In this document: piece after piece, positions 1 through 13,242 of the stretch
Layout: the number at the start of each line of letters is the position of its first letter
Numbering within the stretch: position 1 is the first letter of the stretch
Made by a program: the position numbers and the translations under genes
Source: Kappaphycus alvarezii
Lineage: Eukaryota > Rhodophyta > Florideophyceae > Gigartinales > Solieriaceae
NCBI GenBank assembly: GCA_002205965.3
Contig: NADL03000771.1
Location: 1,054,001 to 1,118,000, forward strand
DNA length: 64,000 nucleotides
Direction: 5' to 3'
The notes under the pieces: model-generated
The model's input: only the letters and a program-made list of their open reading frames with translations
Told to the model about the DNA's origin: nothing
The model's database searches: none

Positions 1-123
1 GGCTCCCCAAGCTCAATAACAAATCGTCCACTCCCCCTCCATATTCTACCCGTTGACATTCTGTCTCCCGAATTTGCCCCTCGCCACTAACAAATTTGCT
101 GCAACCCCTGCTCAACAACTGGC

Positions 124-268
124 GTAGATTTATGTAGCCTAAGGCCCATCAGGGACCTGCCCATCCACTAGTTCAACCCCAACTCCAACCAACTCTCAGC
201 CTTGGTGTTGATCTACGTAGGCTAGCTCCAACGCAGGACCTGCCCATACACCAGTTCAATCTCATGTC
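124..268. repeat. imperfect direct repeat, period about 83 bp
   Basis: Two diverged copies of the same block lie near the left edge. Both contain GGACCTGCCCAT (near 153 and 236), followed by a similar ACTAGTTCAA / ACCAGTTCAA stretch, and are preceded by GTAG-CTA-like sequence. Nothing coding is seen in 1-566. The unit could belong to a larger array that starts outside the window. Confidence 0.45.
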
Positions 269-566
269 CCAACGGCCATTGCGAAAAAGAACAACGGTGG
301 TAGAATTACTCATGAGATTTTCCTATCGAAGGCAGCGCGCAAGACGGCACGAGACACAGTTGGGCGACTGGAGAACGAATTGTTTCTTCTTTGAATTTTG
401 GATCGCCGCGTGAGGCGAGAGAAATTTCTGTCGTTAATCTGTCAGACGTCTCGGGTAGGAGAAAGAAGAAAAGTGCTCGAGTGAAGACTACTAACATTAA
501 GAAGCTGCTGTTTCCTGCCTTGGATACAAGGCACGTTGCATCGCTTTTGATGATTTCAGAAGGATC

Positions 567-1031
567 TTGATAAGATCTTCTAAGGCTTGGTCGTTCTTCG
601 TCACATCCGTCCCTAAGGATTTTCGCGCAAAATCGTCGAAAAGGGATGTCAGTTCAGACGTTCTGCAGGGTCTCAGTCTTGATTGGATAGCGGGATTAAC
701 TTGTTTACCCGCTGGTAGAGTTTACTCCGCTGCAGCAATTGGTCGACTCGGATACCAATATGTCATATATCTTAACCCCCGCGAAGAACAAACTAGGATA
801 TACGATTGCGCAGGGGAGTTTGCGATGGCCTTTTCTGATATTTCGATTCACAATTGTTCATTGGAGACGAATCACGCGGATTTACTGATAGTCGATGAAG
901 TGTGGGAGGTAACTATAGCTTGTAGCCCTGCCTCTGTTCGTACTGGTGCAGCTCTATCCGGCGTTTACGATGACATGGGCAAGAAAAAACTTATGCGTCT
1001 GCCCCCGCGCCTATCTAACAGGGTCCATTGA
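567..1031 (+). CDS. unrecognised 154-codon open frame
   Basis: This open frame runs 154 codons from an ATG in a region otherwise free of long frames. No domain, signal peptide or membrane segment is recognised. It lies upstream of a decayed gypsy element on the other strand, so it may be transposon debris or chance. 1032-1828 shows nothing I can name. Confidence 0.15.
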   Translation: MIRSSKAWSFFVTSVPKDFRAKSSKRDVSSDVLQGLSLDWIAGLTCLPAGRVYSAAAIGRLGYQYVIYLNPREEQTRIYDCAGEFAMAFSDISIHNCSLETNHADLLIVDEVWEVTIACSPASVRTGAALSGVYDDMGKKKLMRLPPRLSNRVH

Positions 1032-1828
1032 AACGAGAAGCGCTCAAGGTGATCCGCTAAGGAGGGATGGCGCCACTTTTTCTTAGCTTATTTTAAGCTT
1101 GATTTTCGCCCATTTGGTTCTGAGGTACAAAAAAGCTCTGTAGATGTAAATAACTCATCGAACTCCTTGTGGAATTCTAATAAATCATGATGCACGTCTT
1201 CGCGTTCTCTGCTACCTTCAACTTACAGCACGTAAGCGACTGTTAATGGGAGAAAATACAAGTAATGACTCAATTTTCTCATGCAAGGAATTTAAGATTG
1301 GGAAGAAAAATGATAACAACACTCAAAGGAAAAAGAACTATAACTATGCGCTCTCCCATAGGTGGCTTATTATGAAGGTGAATCGATGCTAAGTGCATGA
1401 AATCAACCTACTCTCGTGAGTAGGCTGTCTAGAGTGGCGCCTGCTATGCGAAGTCAACCAGTAACGCGGGTGAGAGACCATCCAGACTCAGCAAGGTCCG
1501 AGGAAACTGAAACGTAAGCCCTTTGATTTAACGGGCAATCTCAATAAAAAGCGGCTCCAATACCGTCTCACTGGCGGTGGTATCAAAGGAAACTACATTT
1601 GCAACCAAATCGCATTGGTCAACATCAATTAAAGGTTGGAAATATGCGGGTAGCACTCGCGAAGGTAGTCGGCAGCGCGGATTCCAATTCCGGGACGATG
1701 CTAGACCCCAAAACGGTATTCAGCCAGGAAAACCAACTAGCGCACTAACGTCCTGTGGAAATCAATCTTCTCGGAAGCGTAGCGGATGGCTTGGTGTTCT
1801 GTCACTAGTTTGAACGGGTTTATCGATA

Positions 1829-3236
1829 TCAAGTACAACCGGGGCTTCTTAGGGGCATAAAAAGTGCGATGGCCTCCCTTTCGCATGGTAAATAGTTACT
1901 TTCTGCCGAATTCGTAGTCATGCGGGCGAATTGTATGGGACGTATCTTCCCATCTTCCTTCTTCTGAGCTAGAACCGCTCCGAAGGCGATACTTGAAGCG
2001 TCCGTCCCCATGATACACAGCGCGTGGAAATCTGGAAACGCCAGAACTGGTGAGAATGTAAGCTTTTCCTTCGGAATTTGAAACGATTTCTTCATCTCCC
2101 CTATCCAGATGAAGTATATGTTTCCCGAAGTCGCAGCATGGAGGATCGTGGGGACCTCGGCGAATCCCTGAATGAACCGACGGTAGTAGCCAGCAAGGCC
2201 AGGGAAAACGCGTAACCAGGTCGTATACTTTTACTCAGGAGAACTATTGATCTCGTTAATCTTTTCTTTGTGGTCGTGAACTCCATCCTTATCTACTCAG
2301 TGTCCAACAATGCTGAGCATCGGCTTCACGATCTCGCACTTACTAATCTTGAGCCTTAAGCAGGCCTTCTGTAGTTCCTTGAACACAATATTTAAGTGCT
2401 CTACGCGTTACTTTATTGAATGCGAGAACAATACCACATCGTCCAAGTAAACGCGGGCAAAGTTAAATTCCCGCAAAGTGTAGTCCATCATAAGTTGAAA
2501 AGCCGACGGCGCATTGATCAGTCCGAAAGGCATGAAATCGAACTTGAATGTTCCGCAACGAAAAAAAATGCAGTAATCTCCATACGGACCTACCAGCATC
2601 TGGCGAATAAGTCTAGGGTGGTGAAAACTGAGCAAACTTCTAACCCGTCGAATATTTCTTCTAACTTTTGCAGAGGCGAACTATCGGCCTTCAACGTACG
2701 GTATTACAAAAAAACAGATGCATTAAATTCCATTTTTCCCAATGACGACAGAAAGAGACCACGCGGGGGAAGCGGGGAACACTTTTCCTGGTTCTAACAT
2801 CTTATAAATTTTCTGGTGGACATTTTCGTTGTCACGGGGCGTCAGAAGTCGAGCTCTATGGTAGCTAGAGTTGGGTACTTCAGCTCGAACTTTTGCTTCA
2901 TCATAACCAGTGCAGAATGGATATTGTCTATTATCCATACGAAAACCCGGGTATCCCGGAGGGAATTGCTGATATCCGCCAGTCTTTCTGCTACAGATAT
3001 ACCAGTATCGCCCTTAGTTTACCTGTCGCTTCTTCTTTTTGATCTTCACCGAAGGCAGCGCTATCTTCGCTGGGCGGTTCCTCAAGTTCCTCATCGCACG
3101 AAATTTCTCGGATGGCCACCAACAAAACCATATGGTTCCATAAATAGAAACATTTTTTGTAAGTGTACAACATTAATCCCCTCATCGCGTTTTTTGTGGT
3201 ACCATGGATGATTAAAACAGAAAAGATGATGAACAC
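1829..3236 (-). mobile_element. decayed Ty3/gypsy pol (RT and RNase H)
   Basis: Minus-strand translation in three frames gives the ordered landmarks of Ty3/gypsy polymerase. From 2938 down comes the start of the RT domain (a 'KMLEPGKVFPASPAWS' stretch). Near 2435-2450 is the catalytic YLDD box, preceded by 'FDFMPFGLINAPSAFQ'. Near 2125-2215 is the connection motif 'FPGLAGYYRRFIQGFAEV'. At 1829-2095 is RNase H ('GTDASSIAFGAVLAQ'). The frame changes repeatedly and stops interrupt it, so no intact protein remains. The 3'-terminal part (integrase) is not recognisable and no LTRs were found. This is a dead copy. Confidence 0.85.
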
Positions 3237-3239
3237 TTT

Positions 3240-6200
3240 TTCAAACGGGAAAACAAAATTTCAGCAAAAATCAAGGAGTAAATACATCGAGAAGAGCGCG
3301 TCAACAATAATTGTCTTCGAACACACTTAAGCGATATTTTAACTACTCTAAACGCTCAAAAGGATCACTTTGGACTAGCTTCTAGACTACATTCTCAAAA
3401 TTAAAGGCATTGCAGAGTATTTTATACAGGTGCTTGAGACGGGCGTTGACTTGATAATAATTCTCAGCGAAAAGTGTTTCGAACCATCTTCGATAAAATT
3501 GAGTGTTTTTTGCAAAATATCGGCGTTAAATACGCCCTATGGGTTGCAATAGTCAATTCATTGGTTTCTGGAGAAAAAGTCTTCACGATTTGACCCTTGC
3601 TTTATTAAATTGCATGTATGAGCCGGTAGATTCAGTTAAAATCTCCCTTAATTTGAGTGTAAAGTGTGCAGACAATGATATCCTCCGCCAATGCGGATGC
3701 AATGAAAATGGAAAATTCTATCAATGCTAGTATATTTTAAATAGCCTTGAAAAGCTTTTGACTTGGAAAATTGCTGCGAAGGGCATCCCAATTGGTCACT
3801 TCGTAAGGGAAGCTACAAACTATAATCCAGATTATAGTTAAAACGCTCTGCAAAGTCCTGTGAGGTCCTCTGAAGAGGACTCATATCCAGGTGGAGCCGC
3901 CATGAAAAGCTGAATGATCGAGTTTGATATTAAGGTCTTCTCTTCAAATTACTGCGCTGAGCCCACCAGAAATTTCTTTTCTGCTCGTTGTTGGTGTTTT
4001 TTATGCTTACTTCGCACCCGCAGATGATGTACTGTATTGAGATTTTATGAACCAAGTGAAGCACTTCTCCTTAGCATTCATGATTTTCGTGGAGGTAAAT
4101 GGTGCTTTCGAACTAATCACGCGAATATATGTCCAAATTGTATCCTCGAGATAGCTTCTAGAATGAAAATTGTAGTGCTTAATTTAACGATTAATCCTCT
4201 GTAATCCATATCTCCCACAGCCAAGATTTTGGTTCCAAAGAAAGTTTATGATAACAATGCAGTAATGAAGCATAGAACTTACATTTCTATTAAGCAATAT
4301 AGCTGAGAATAGTTCCTTAACTTCATAAAATACGTATTTTAGTAATACAAAGTATACAAAATCATGACAAGTATATGTTTTCATAAGTTATAAAACCACG
4401 GCCGGGTCCTCTGTAGAACAAAATGAGGCCTCGAGCATGTGCATCTCCAAAGGGGTCAAATTTATTCGCCAATAGGAGGCTATAAATGGAAGATATAGCA
4501 AAAAAGTAGGTTAAAAGGGCGTTAGTTTAACCTTAGAGGGTGGAAGTAGGTTGGTAGGGCGTGCGTCTATAATTATAGGGGAGAGGGATAAATAAATTCA
4601 CGGTGACAGCAGCTTGAAAGCCTATAGTTGGGGTCTAAATATTTTTGTCAATACTCGTTACAGTTGTAGGCCCTATAAACCGGCTAATGAATCTACGTTA
4701 ACAAGACTACTAAAAGACCCGTGTTCATTTACCGTCATTAATCCAATTTACCAGTAGAAGAATTGTACCTCTTATCTCTAGTCAATGAATACTTGTGTAA
4801 TTGCACACGCTAGAACATCCGATGAACAGTGCTACTCATGTCTTCTCACTACTTCTTCCCCTCATGATGTATTTCGTTTGTTTACTATATGCTGAAAGCA
4901 CGTCCTGTAAGTCCGGGATGCCGATGAAATACAAAATGCACGGATTTACGTAGCTCGAAGCCCTTAGAATGGTTAAAAGATTATTCTAATTCAAAATGAC
5001 CCGCTGAATATAAATACGCCACTTTATACTGAAGCAGAAGGCAGACTAAAGTAATACGAAAAAATAAAAGAAATTAGAGTAAGTAAACAGAAAGAATATT
5101 TATAAATTAGACTTAAGGTTCTATCTTCATCTAATCATTCTTCGTTATGAGCCTAGAAGACGTTTCGCAGTAGATAGAAAAGGCAGCGAATTAACATAAG
5201 ATCATATTCAGCGAAAGATTTAAATCTTCTCAACTAGCTCATCCATAGCGTCAAGCTCGTTTATCTTAAAATAATATTTGTCTTAGATAACTCTTCATAA
5301 GATCAAAGTTATTATAAATACTCAGAAACTAGCTGGTCATTATAAATCATTAACATTATTTTCTCTGAGCGATAAATTGGCTTGGGAAGACTTTTATGAT
5401 GGTAATTTCTATCTGCCTACCAAAATTTCCACAAAAATGGTCACTTTGGAGAGTTATTAGTTCTTCTTTTACTATCCTAAAGTACCTCTTTGGGTCAACA
5501 GGCCTCTTTTAGTCCAGAAAAAATGAACTGCTTGGTAAGATTTGTCTCCCCATACCATTATAATCTCTTCATTCTCTTGCATTCTTAATAAAATCTTGGG
5601 TTTACTCAAAGTTTCATTCGCATAAGCGAAACAACATAAAGGCTCCTCACAGTTGAATTTCTTTCGCTCTAAAACGACTACAGTTTGTCAGCACTTATTT
5701 ACTTGGGAAATAACTACCATAACCCGAAACTGTTGATTATACCTACGGAAAAGGATATTAAGAGGACAATATAAAATTTTCTTGTATTTGAAATGCAGTA
5801 CGTCATAATATAGATTTTAGAAATTTATAACGTGTGTGGAAAAAATTAGTGCGTTCCTAAGCCCTAGGACTACCAATAATCCTTTAAATACCTCGCACAA
5901 TAGATTTAGAATTTATTTTTTCGTGTTTTCTGGAATTTGGAAAGATATTTCTGCCATTCAAGTTCTTATTACGGAGTAAAATTACTTTTAGAGTCCCCTT
6001 TTTCATTTGAGGTTGAGTATTTATATAATTTTGGAAATAAATTCAAGGCTGAGAGCTGAAATATTACCTATATAGGAAATTTGACAGCAATTTACCTTGA
6101 GTAATTTCTTAAATCAGTTTGATCAATTCAAGAAACTGTCGAGCAGTGGTGAAATTTAAATGATATTTTGGAAAAATAGCATATCGAGTCTAAGGGGTTT

Positions 6201-9200
6201 TATTTGAAACAAAATTGCGCCTTAAGTCGGGACCTGTACGATTTGGACCTATGGATTCATATGTTTTATTCTCCTTCTTAATTGTTTAGGTTAATGTAAG
6301 TTTTATTTAGTTTTCCTGGACATGCAACGAGAGAGCCAAGAAGAATCTCCTGAACTAAATAAAAGCACCACAGAAAATCTCGGATGTAAATTTGTGCAAT
6401 ATTTTGTTCATTGTTGGACTTTAGCTGACGCCTGTGATCCGCTGCAAGAGTCTGAAGGATAATTGAGGAGAAGAAGTTAGTAGGCCCAAATAGCTCTCAA
6501 TTAAAGATGCCCACGAGTTTGACTGATTTTTTTCTTCAATACATTTTTCAACGAATGAATGTTTGCAGTGCCACACCAACTTAATTTTTAACCCGTGCTT
6601 GGATCAAATGGTGCATCTCAATCCCCACAAAAGTGAAGCAAGACATAATGCTATTGATAAAAAGTATATTCATTTGCTTATCTCGTTGCAATCATTACTT
6701 CAGCTGTATTATCGCAAACATAAAAGATTGAGTATGATTTGATCACAAAAATTCAGTGCAATCTATCCTTCATTATCCCATAAAGTGGAAGTCATTCTTA
6801 TGTGTTTTCGTTCGACTCAAATTTCATTCGCCGGCAATGTTTGCAATCTCAGCACTACGTCTATTGCAGCCTCGCCTGACTTTGCCCCCAATCTTATGCA
6901 GATTCGTCCAACTCCACACTCATTGTCTTGGAGTTTCGTTCGACCCAATTATAACTCTACTGAAATGCAACTTGTTTCTTGCACACACGAATTCATTTTT
7001 TCGAGTCTAAAAATGGTTTTACAATCAACTATTCTCAACGGGAGCAGACAGAAACAAAAAAAATGTGTGAAATTTGCTAATAACATATGGGATTCCTAGA
7101 ACACACTTGAAATAGTACCAAAAAATCACGGGAAACCCTTCAAAACTACTCCAGCGATCTCAACATTGCGATAACCGGAAATTGTTCATTATGGGTGCAT
7201 CTCACGTGCAAGGGAAGAAGCAAACAGAACAATAGAATTGTAAAAAGAGATTTTATGCAACTTCCGGAACATTTAAGACCGAAAGCGCTTATTAATGCGC
7301 TTTCTAGTCGAGATGAGATTTTGAAATATATCCAGCGCATACTTGGAGACTATGAAAACTGTTACTTCGTTCCCAGAGTGAGTTAAGTGGATTAAAATCC
7401 GTCAAAAATATGAGCGTACTCTCCATACGAAATAAATTTCTACAAAAGTGAGTATTATTTAGTATCAACATTTTGTTGCAGGAATTTTTTTTGTCCGCAA
7501 TTTTAAGAATGAAGTAATTGATGGAATCAAAACGGCAAAAAAGGAAATATTGAAAAATGATCACTGCTCGGACTACTGATTTTTTTTATCGGGGATAGAG
7601 GATAGGCGAAGGATTATTGGCGCAAAAAATGCAAAGTATTGTTCTGGGTTTAATTGATATATGATATATATTGATGGTAATTTAAAAAGCAGTAAAATGT
7701 CTACAGAGGATAGGGAAGTAGATGAACTGACTAAAGGTTTGAGTACCGTTTTAACTGATACGGGATCGATGAAGTTCTTGATGATAGAGGTGCAACTTGT
7801 AACAGAAGCTCAAGCTGTAAACCTGAAGTCCATTCATAATGCTGTGAGGGCATTCTTAGCATCTTTTTAGGGGTCGGTAATCAAATTCTGCTGTCCACGC
7901 CGTTATAATCTTAGTTGCTTTAAGATTAATTCAATTAAAAGAAAACTAATCTAAAGTAACACCTTTAGGTAGTACTTTGAACCTTCTGCAGAAAGCTCAC
8001 CCTGGATACATCCACTCAGATACAAAAGAGGGATATTAAAGGATATTTGAATACATTATTTCATGAACGGATCGTAAAGGCTGGGATATTATGCTGTACA
8101 AGTAAGAATTCCCAGCCGAAAACGAAAAATTTCTCGTGAATTTATCGACAACTAAAGAGTGCGGTGCAGTCATTTCTTGGAAGTGACGATATCAAACTAA
8201 TTTCATAGGGAACAATGATGCTTGAGATTGGTTGCATATTGGCTCAATATCAGAATGTTTGAGAATTACAACTGTTTGGTGCAATGGTCGGTGCACAATT
8301 GTTCCGCCAAAAAAGATAATACCAACCTACACTCAAAAAACTTACGGGATTTTCGCTGTCCCTCTTTTTCTTGAAGCAATATGCGATATAGTAGCACAGA
8401 TAGCCTATGGAGAGGAGGAGCTGGGTTTGTAGAGTGCGAGTGAGTAGTTAGACGGCTGCACGGTATAATTATCCGCCGGGTCGTAAGGCTGGACGGTGAT
8501 CCGTGGAAAGCTAGAACCTTGAGAAGAATCGGATCGAAAGGACCGAGGACATCACGGGTGCAAACAGGACAACAAGATTTATGGGGTGAGGCGGAAGCGC
8601 CGAATATCTCCTTCGCAAATAAGGATACTGCCACAAACGACAAACTTTATGTTCCTATTTTTATTCAGTTGACGGAGTACGGGGCGCCAAGAGTGAATAA
8701 ACATTACTGACGAACAATAAAAAAAGGTAGTAAATATATAATACAGATGTAGAAAAGGACAGATTCAGGCATATGAACTTGTCCATAGCCAAAGTTTTTT
8801 TCGAAAGGAATTGCGGAGGCCAAGATTGGGAGTCAAATCAAGAGCCAAAATAGGAATTTCTGTTTGTCCGGGGACCAGAGTTGCCAGGTAGGTAAAAATA
8901 CTTGTCAGCTAAGTTTTAACTATCTAATATGTCTCAGTAAACGTTTCAAATGTCTACCATGAAATAAATATCAAAGCCAGAGATGACCTAGGTCAAAAAA
9001 GTCCAATGAGTGGCTTCAACATGCGAGAATATCAGGATCAAGTTCGGCTCCGAGTGGTCCAGATCGCCCGTCGTTTGACCCAATCGGAAGTTTTACAGCA
9101 CAAAGATCAATAGTGGTTGAAAGCAGACAGAAATGGCCTTAATTCACAGAAGATTGCCTGCTGTTAGATGGTGGTAGACGTGACCAAAATTTAGATTTAA

Positions 9201-11130
9201 AGAATAAAAAAATCAGCCCTATTAGTGCACTGCAGTACGGTTACCAAATGCGACAAAACGTAAGGGGAGGGTGTTTATGAGATATAAGAATTTCATGCGA
9301 ATGATAAATGTAAGCAGCAGGGTCGCTATGATCTGGAGCAAAAAATCCCCTATTCTTGTTAAGAAAGTAGAAATAGATAAGAAAAGCGAAGGGAAACAGT
9401 AGAATACATTTTCAGAGCTCCTCTTTATGGCAAGCTAAATTGCTCAAAAGATACAACCTCTGAAAAGTTGCTGATGAAATAGATATCAGCAGTCGCGAAA
9501 TATCCAAGTTCTTGTTTCTGTTATATATGTTTCACAGTGGGCTTATGAGGACAATTGTATGGTTAAAGCGAGGGCATATTTAAGCTGACGAAGGCATGTT
9601 GCGCGACCGGACAAAATTCCTCACGAAGTATGCAGAAAATGGGACAGAAAGTGAGGATAGCAATTGCTCGGTACGCTTGAAGAAATTTCAAGGTATCAAT
9701 ATTGGAAAAACTCACCTCGAAATTACAAGGGACTACGCAAATGATTTTTGGGGGAAGCGCAACATAAAGTACGTTTTTCCATGGGAAATCAGTAAATATA
9801 CTATACTCAAGAGCAATGAACGCTTTCTGTGTTTACGGATCTCAAGGACTACAAAATCACTATTTCCGAATCGTAATGGTGGAATATGAGTGAAGTTAGA
9901 GTTCATATGATTTTGGACAAGGAAAAATGAGTTCCCTTGACAAAAAAGGGCTCTCATGATATGGCTCCGAAATAAATTACATGTTACATGAGGTGATACA
10001 CGTTGACAGAAGGACATTAAAGAGATGGGGACGCTTTAGAGAGCATGTTCTCAGTAACGGAATGATGAAAATCGCAGTTGATATGTACAGAACTTAAGGC
10101 ACCGAATTTTCGTGGAAAGATTGCCGTGCTTCCATCAGCTTGACCACAATTTTTCGCCATTTACTTCATGGAATGTATACACTGGTGCTATTTTATCGGT
10201 GTGTTTTACCTCTGAACCGTGGCTAGCCATGGAGGGGACGTTTTTCACATTATAAAATATACCATTGCTACCTTAGGCTACCGTTTGCTCAGGCCAAAAG
10301 GAACACAAGTGTATTTCCATACTTCCCACAATTAAAGACGTAGCTGTTAAGTATACAGTATTTCTGTAACATCAACTAATCTCAGCTAACAATCAAAATT
10401 AGTAATTAATTCCCGTAAAACTAATCGCTAACTGATTATCAGTAGCGACCACCATCCTAGAATATCTGTGCGACCAATATCTAAGGAAGCACAGGATGCT
10501 ACAACGCTAATGTAGACCATCCCATAATAAACGTCATTATCAATCGACTTGACCCATTTTACTTTAGTCAACAGAGAAAATCTTTCTCACTTTATCAAAA
10601 AAGAAAATAAAGCACCAAAACTTAGTTTCTTATGAACGCAGTTGAAGATTAAAAAGAAGTAAACTATCTAGACTGCGATGAGGAGCAGATTAACTCAGAA
10701 CCACCTTGTCAGTTAATTTGAACTTGCAAGAATTAGAAGAGAAACTACCGAATCTCCTCATATTTTGAAAAAAACGTCTCTCCCTGCAAAAAAGCAATGG
10801 AAGTGGAAGGTTGCTCACCAGACTATTAAAGATAGAATTAAATATTCCAGTAACTCCTGATGATAAAATAAGTACCACATGAGAAGAGTTGAACCATTTG
10901 ATTCTTCAGATAAATGAACAATTCATGCAAGGTAATAATGAAATTTATGGATAGAATGCAAAGAGTCATGTCGCGAATTTAGGAGGAAAACAAAAGACAG
11001 GGCATGCTAAAGGGATTGAAAAAAAGTTCAATTTTGAAGAGGAGATCGAAAGTACGAAAACATTCTCTAGTAGAATGAGGAAATTCATTTTTTGAGAAGG
11101 TTGATAGGGGTAAATCGGCGGGGGAGGAGA
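3240..11130. other. AT-rich tract without recognisable genes
   Basis: Almost 8 kb of visibly AT-rich DNA holds only short open frames, the longest about 125 codons at 8266-8643 on the minus strand. None shows a known domain, repeated family motif or codon bias like the GC-richer host genes. No tRNA or rRNA was recognised. It may be very old transposon debris or another compositional domain of the chromosome. Confidence 0.5.
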
Positions 11131-11184
11131 TCCTCAGAACCAATTACCCTGAGAAGGAGTGTTGCGAGCGACAAAAGTGCTACC

Positions 11185-11690
11185 GTGGTATTGTTGAACG
11201 AACAAAAGGAGTGTATATAGAAGAGAGTTGAGAAAGCTACAAGCAAGTATAAAAGGGGCAGGGTCTACCACCGACGCTCTGCGACTAGCGTAAGAAAAAG
11301 TTTTCTTGGGTCTGAAGTTGACTCTCAACTTCCTGCTACTCGGGACTTGGCGTGGTATTGTTGAACGAACAAAAGGGAGTGTATATAGAAGAGAGTTGAG
11401 AAAGCTACAAGCAAGTATAAAAGGGGCAGGGTCTACCACCGACGCTCTGCGACTAGCGTAAGAAAAAGTTTTCTTGGGTCTGAAGTTGACTCTCAACTTC
11501 CTGCTACTCGGGACTTGGCGTGGTATTGTTGAACGAACAAAAGGGAGTGTATATAGAAGAGAGTTGAGGAAGCTACAAGCAAGTATAGAAGGGGCAGGGT
11601 CTACCACTGATGCTCTGCGACCAGCTTAGAAAAAGTTTTCTTGGGTCTGAAGTTGGCTCTCAACTTCCTACTACTCGGAGCTTGACCTGA
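11185..11690 (+). repeat. three tandem 167/168-bp units with TATA boxes
   Basis: Units start at 11185, 11352 and 11520, each with GTGGTATTGTTGAACGAAC. Copies 1 and 2 are nearly identical (one extra G in copy 2) and copy 3 is more diverged. Each unit carries GTGTATATAG. Copies 1 and 2 carry TATAAAAGGGGCAGGG (first at 11248), while copy 3 has TATAGAAGG instead. A perfect 8-bp hairpin GAAGTTGA-CTC-TCAACTTC follows (first at 11314-11332) and is altered in copy 3. TATA box, TG start and hairpin resemble a retrotransposon LTR that has been tandemly multiplied, but no retrotransposon body adjoins. The 157-codon frame on the minus strand here merely reflects the repeat. Confidence 0.85.
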
Positions 11691-11875
11691 AGTTGTCTGC
11701 CAACTTGCTTTACCTCTCCATGAGGAAGCAGTTTAATCAGCTTATATAGACTTTTGGCTACCCCTAAAGTCCGAACAAAACTATAGAAGATACCAAGAAA
11801 TGCATAAAAATACTTTGTGTGGACAATATACTCTAAGCAAAAGATACTTAGAAACTAACAATTAATTTGGTCCTC

Positions 11876-12496
11876 TTATTTCCCATTCTCTAAATCAGAT
11901 CCAAACAACTCCTCTAAAATATCCATGCTGTCCAAGCAGTCCCCACAAATATCTGCGAATGGCTCACAGCTTTCTATTTCCCCCTGGGAGATATCTAGAC
12001 TACTAAAGATATGTCCATCCGGTTCCATCGTGGGCACAACTTGATCCATACTCTCCATTCCAGGCCCCACCAGTCCAACACTTTCCATGCCCCCTGTTCC
12101 CTCATCCTCCTCCTCCTCTTCTTCCTCCCTTCCTCCTCCTCATCCTCTTCCTCCTCTTCCTCCTTCCCATCTTCCTTATCCTCATCCTCCTCATCCTCCT
12201 CCTCATCTTCCTCCTCCTCCTCCTCCTCCTCCTGAGCCTCGTACACTAGCTCAGGGGCTAACCATTTCTCGAAGGACTCCCCGCTCTCCTCCTCGACCTT
12301 CTCAGCCTCTCCCTGACTTACCTCCTCGCTTCTTCTTCTATGAAGAGGCGGCGAACGAACTCGATGATTTGCTTCTTTGTTTGCCGCCGGATGCAGTCGT
12401 CGGCATCGGTTGGCCCGTAGGCGGCGAGACGAAGGCCATTAATGGGACGGGAAGGGCGATTTTTGGAAATAGGGACAGAGGGCGAAGGTTGTTCAT
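11876..12496 (-). CDS. acidic protein of unknown function, frame broken
   Basis: On the minus strand a coherent protein of about 206 residues can be followed through four frame segments. The N-terminal part is basic and looks conserved, with 'GLRLAAYGPTDADDCIRRQ' and 'KKQIIEFVRRLF'. A central stretch of about 40-50 Glu/Asp residues follows. The C-terminal end has acidic-hydrophobic clusters and finishes 'MDILEELFGSDLENGK'. Each of the three frame changes (in an A5 run, in GAA repeats and in an AAG/AGG run) is cured by one extra base. The start ATG at 12496 comes into frame that way. The layout suggests a nuclear chromatin or transcription protein, but no family is recognised. A GTAAGT near 12335 is an alternative intron donor, judged less likely. 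Confidence 0.5.
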
Positions 12497-12861
12497 TTTG
12501 ATAGACGTTGGGGAACGGGAGGCAATGTAGGGTGTTTTGGATGTGTGGGGGAGAGGGTGATGAGTAAAATGATCAGGGCATTTGGAACTTAGAATAAAGG
12601 GATTTAAATAGGCTCTCGGGCAGGTTCTATAGATTAGGAATAGGTAAAATAAATCTACAAAGGATTTTGCAGTAGTGCATTTGCGCCCTTCTTCTCAAAA
12701 AAGGCGAATTTGGAGGAGGAGGTAAGCTAAAAGGGAAAGGAGACTTGATTCGGGGTCGATTCAGAGGGTTAAATACAGTATAAAAATATCTAGATAAAAT
12801 GGAAGTAAATTTGGAAATGACGGTGGGAGAAGTTAGGGGCGGGATCGTTGTAGGTTGCTGG

Positions 12862-12950
12862 ATTACACGAAGGGAGGACCATTTCCTGTATTACATGAAG
12901 AGAGAACCATTTCCTGTATTACATGAAGGGAGGACCATTTTCTGTATTAC
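12862..12950. repeat. three tandem copies of a 28-bp unit
   Basis: Units begin at 12862, 12890 and 12918 with ATTACACGAAGGGAGGACC or ATTACATGAAG variants, and a fourth begins at 12946 and stops after ATTAC. Copies differ at one to four positions. They lie in non-coding DNA upstream of the acidic-protein gene. Confidence 0.85.
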
Positions 12951-13242
12951 AAAGGTTCTTTAAAAATATGATATTGTCAAAGAAAAAGTATAAATATGCT
13001 TATTTCCACAGTCAGGATGATTTCAAAAAGGCAAAAAATCTGGATGAAAGTTCTTGTAAAATGGCTTTAGGTGTAATGAATGCGTAAATGAAACATTGGG
13101 TAACATTGACAGAGTTTGTACAAGCGAAACCCTACTTCATAGGGAGGAAATAGCAATAGGACTAAAAACTGTTCTGGGACTACAACGATTACTGTATTAA
13201 ACGGTAAGAAGCTTAATGAAGAGCAAGAATGTTCGATGTAGG

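Noticed and set aside
12330..12340. GTAAGT as an intron donor in the acidic-protein gene
   Set aside because: Coding potential continues without a gap in another frame, and one added base explains the break as in the other genes; kept only as an alternative.
12011..12530. Plus-strand frames rich in Ser or Pro
   Set aside because: They are shadows of the Glu/Asp tract of the minus-strand acidic-protein gene.
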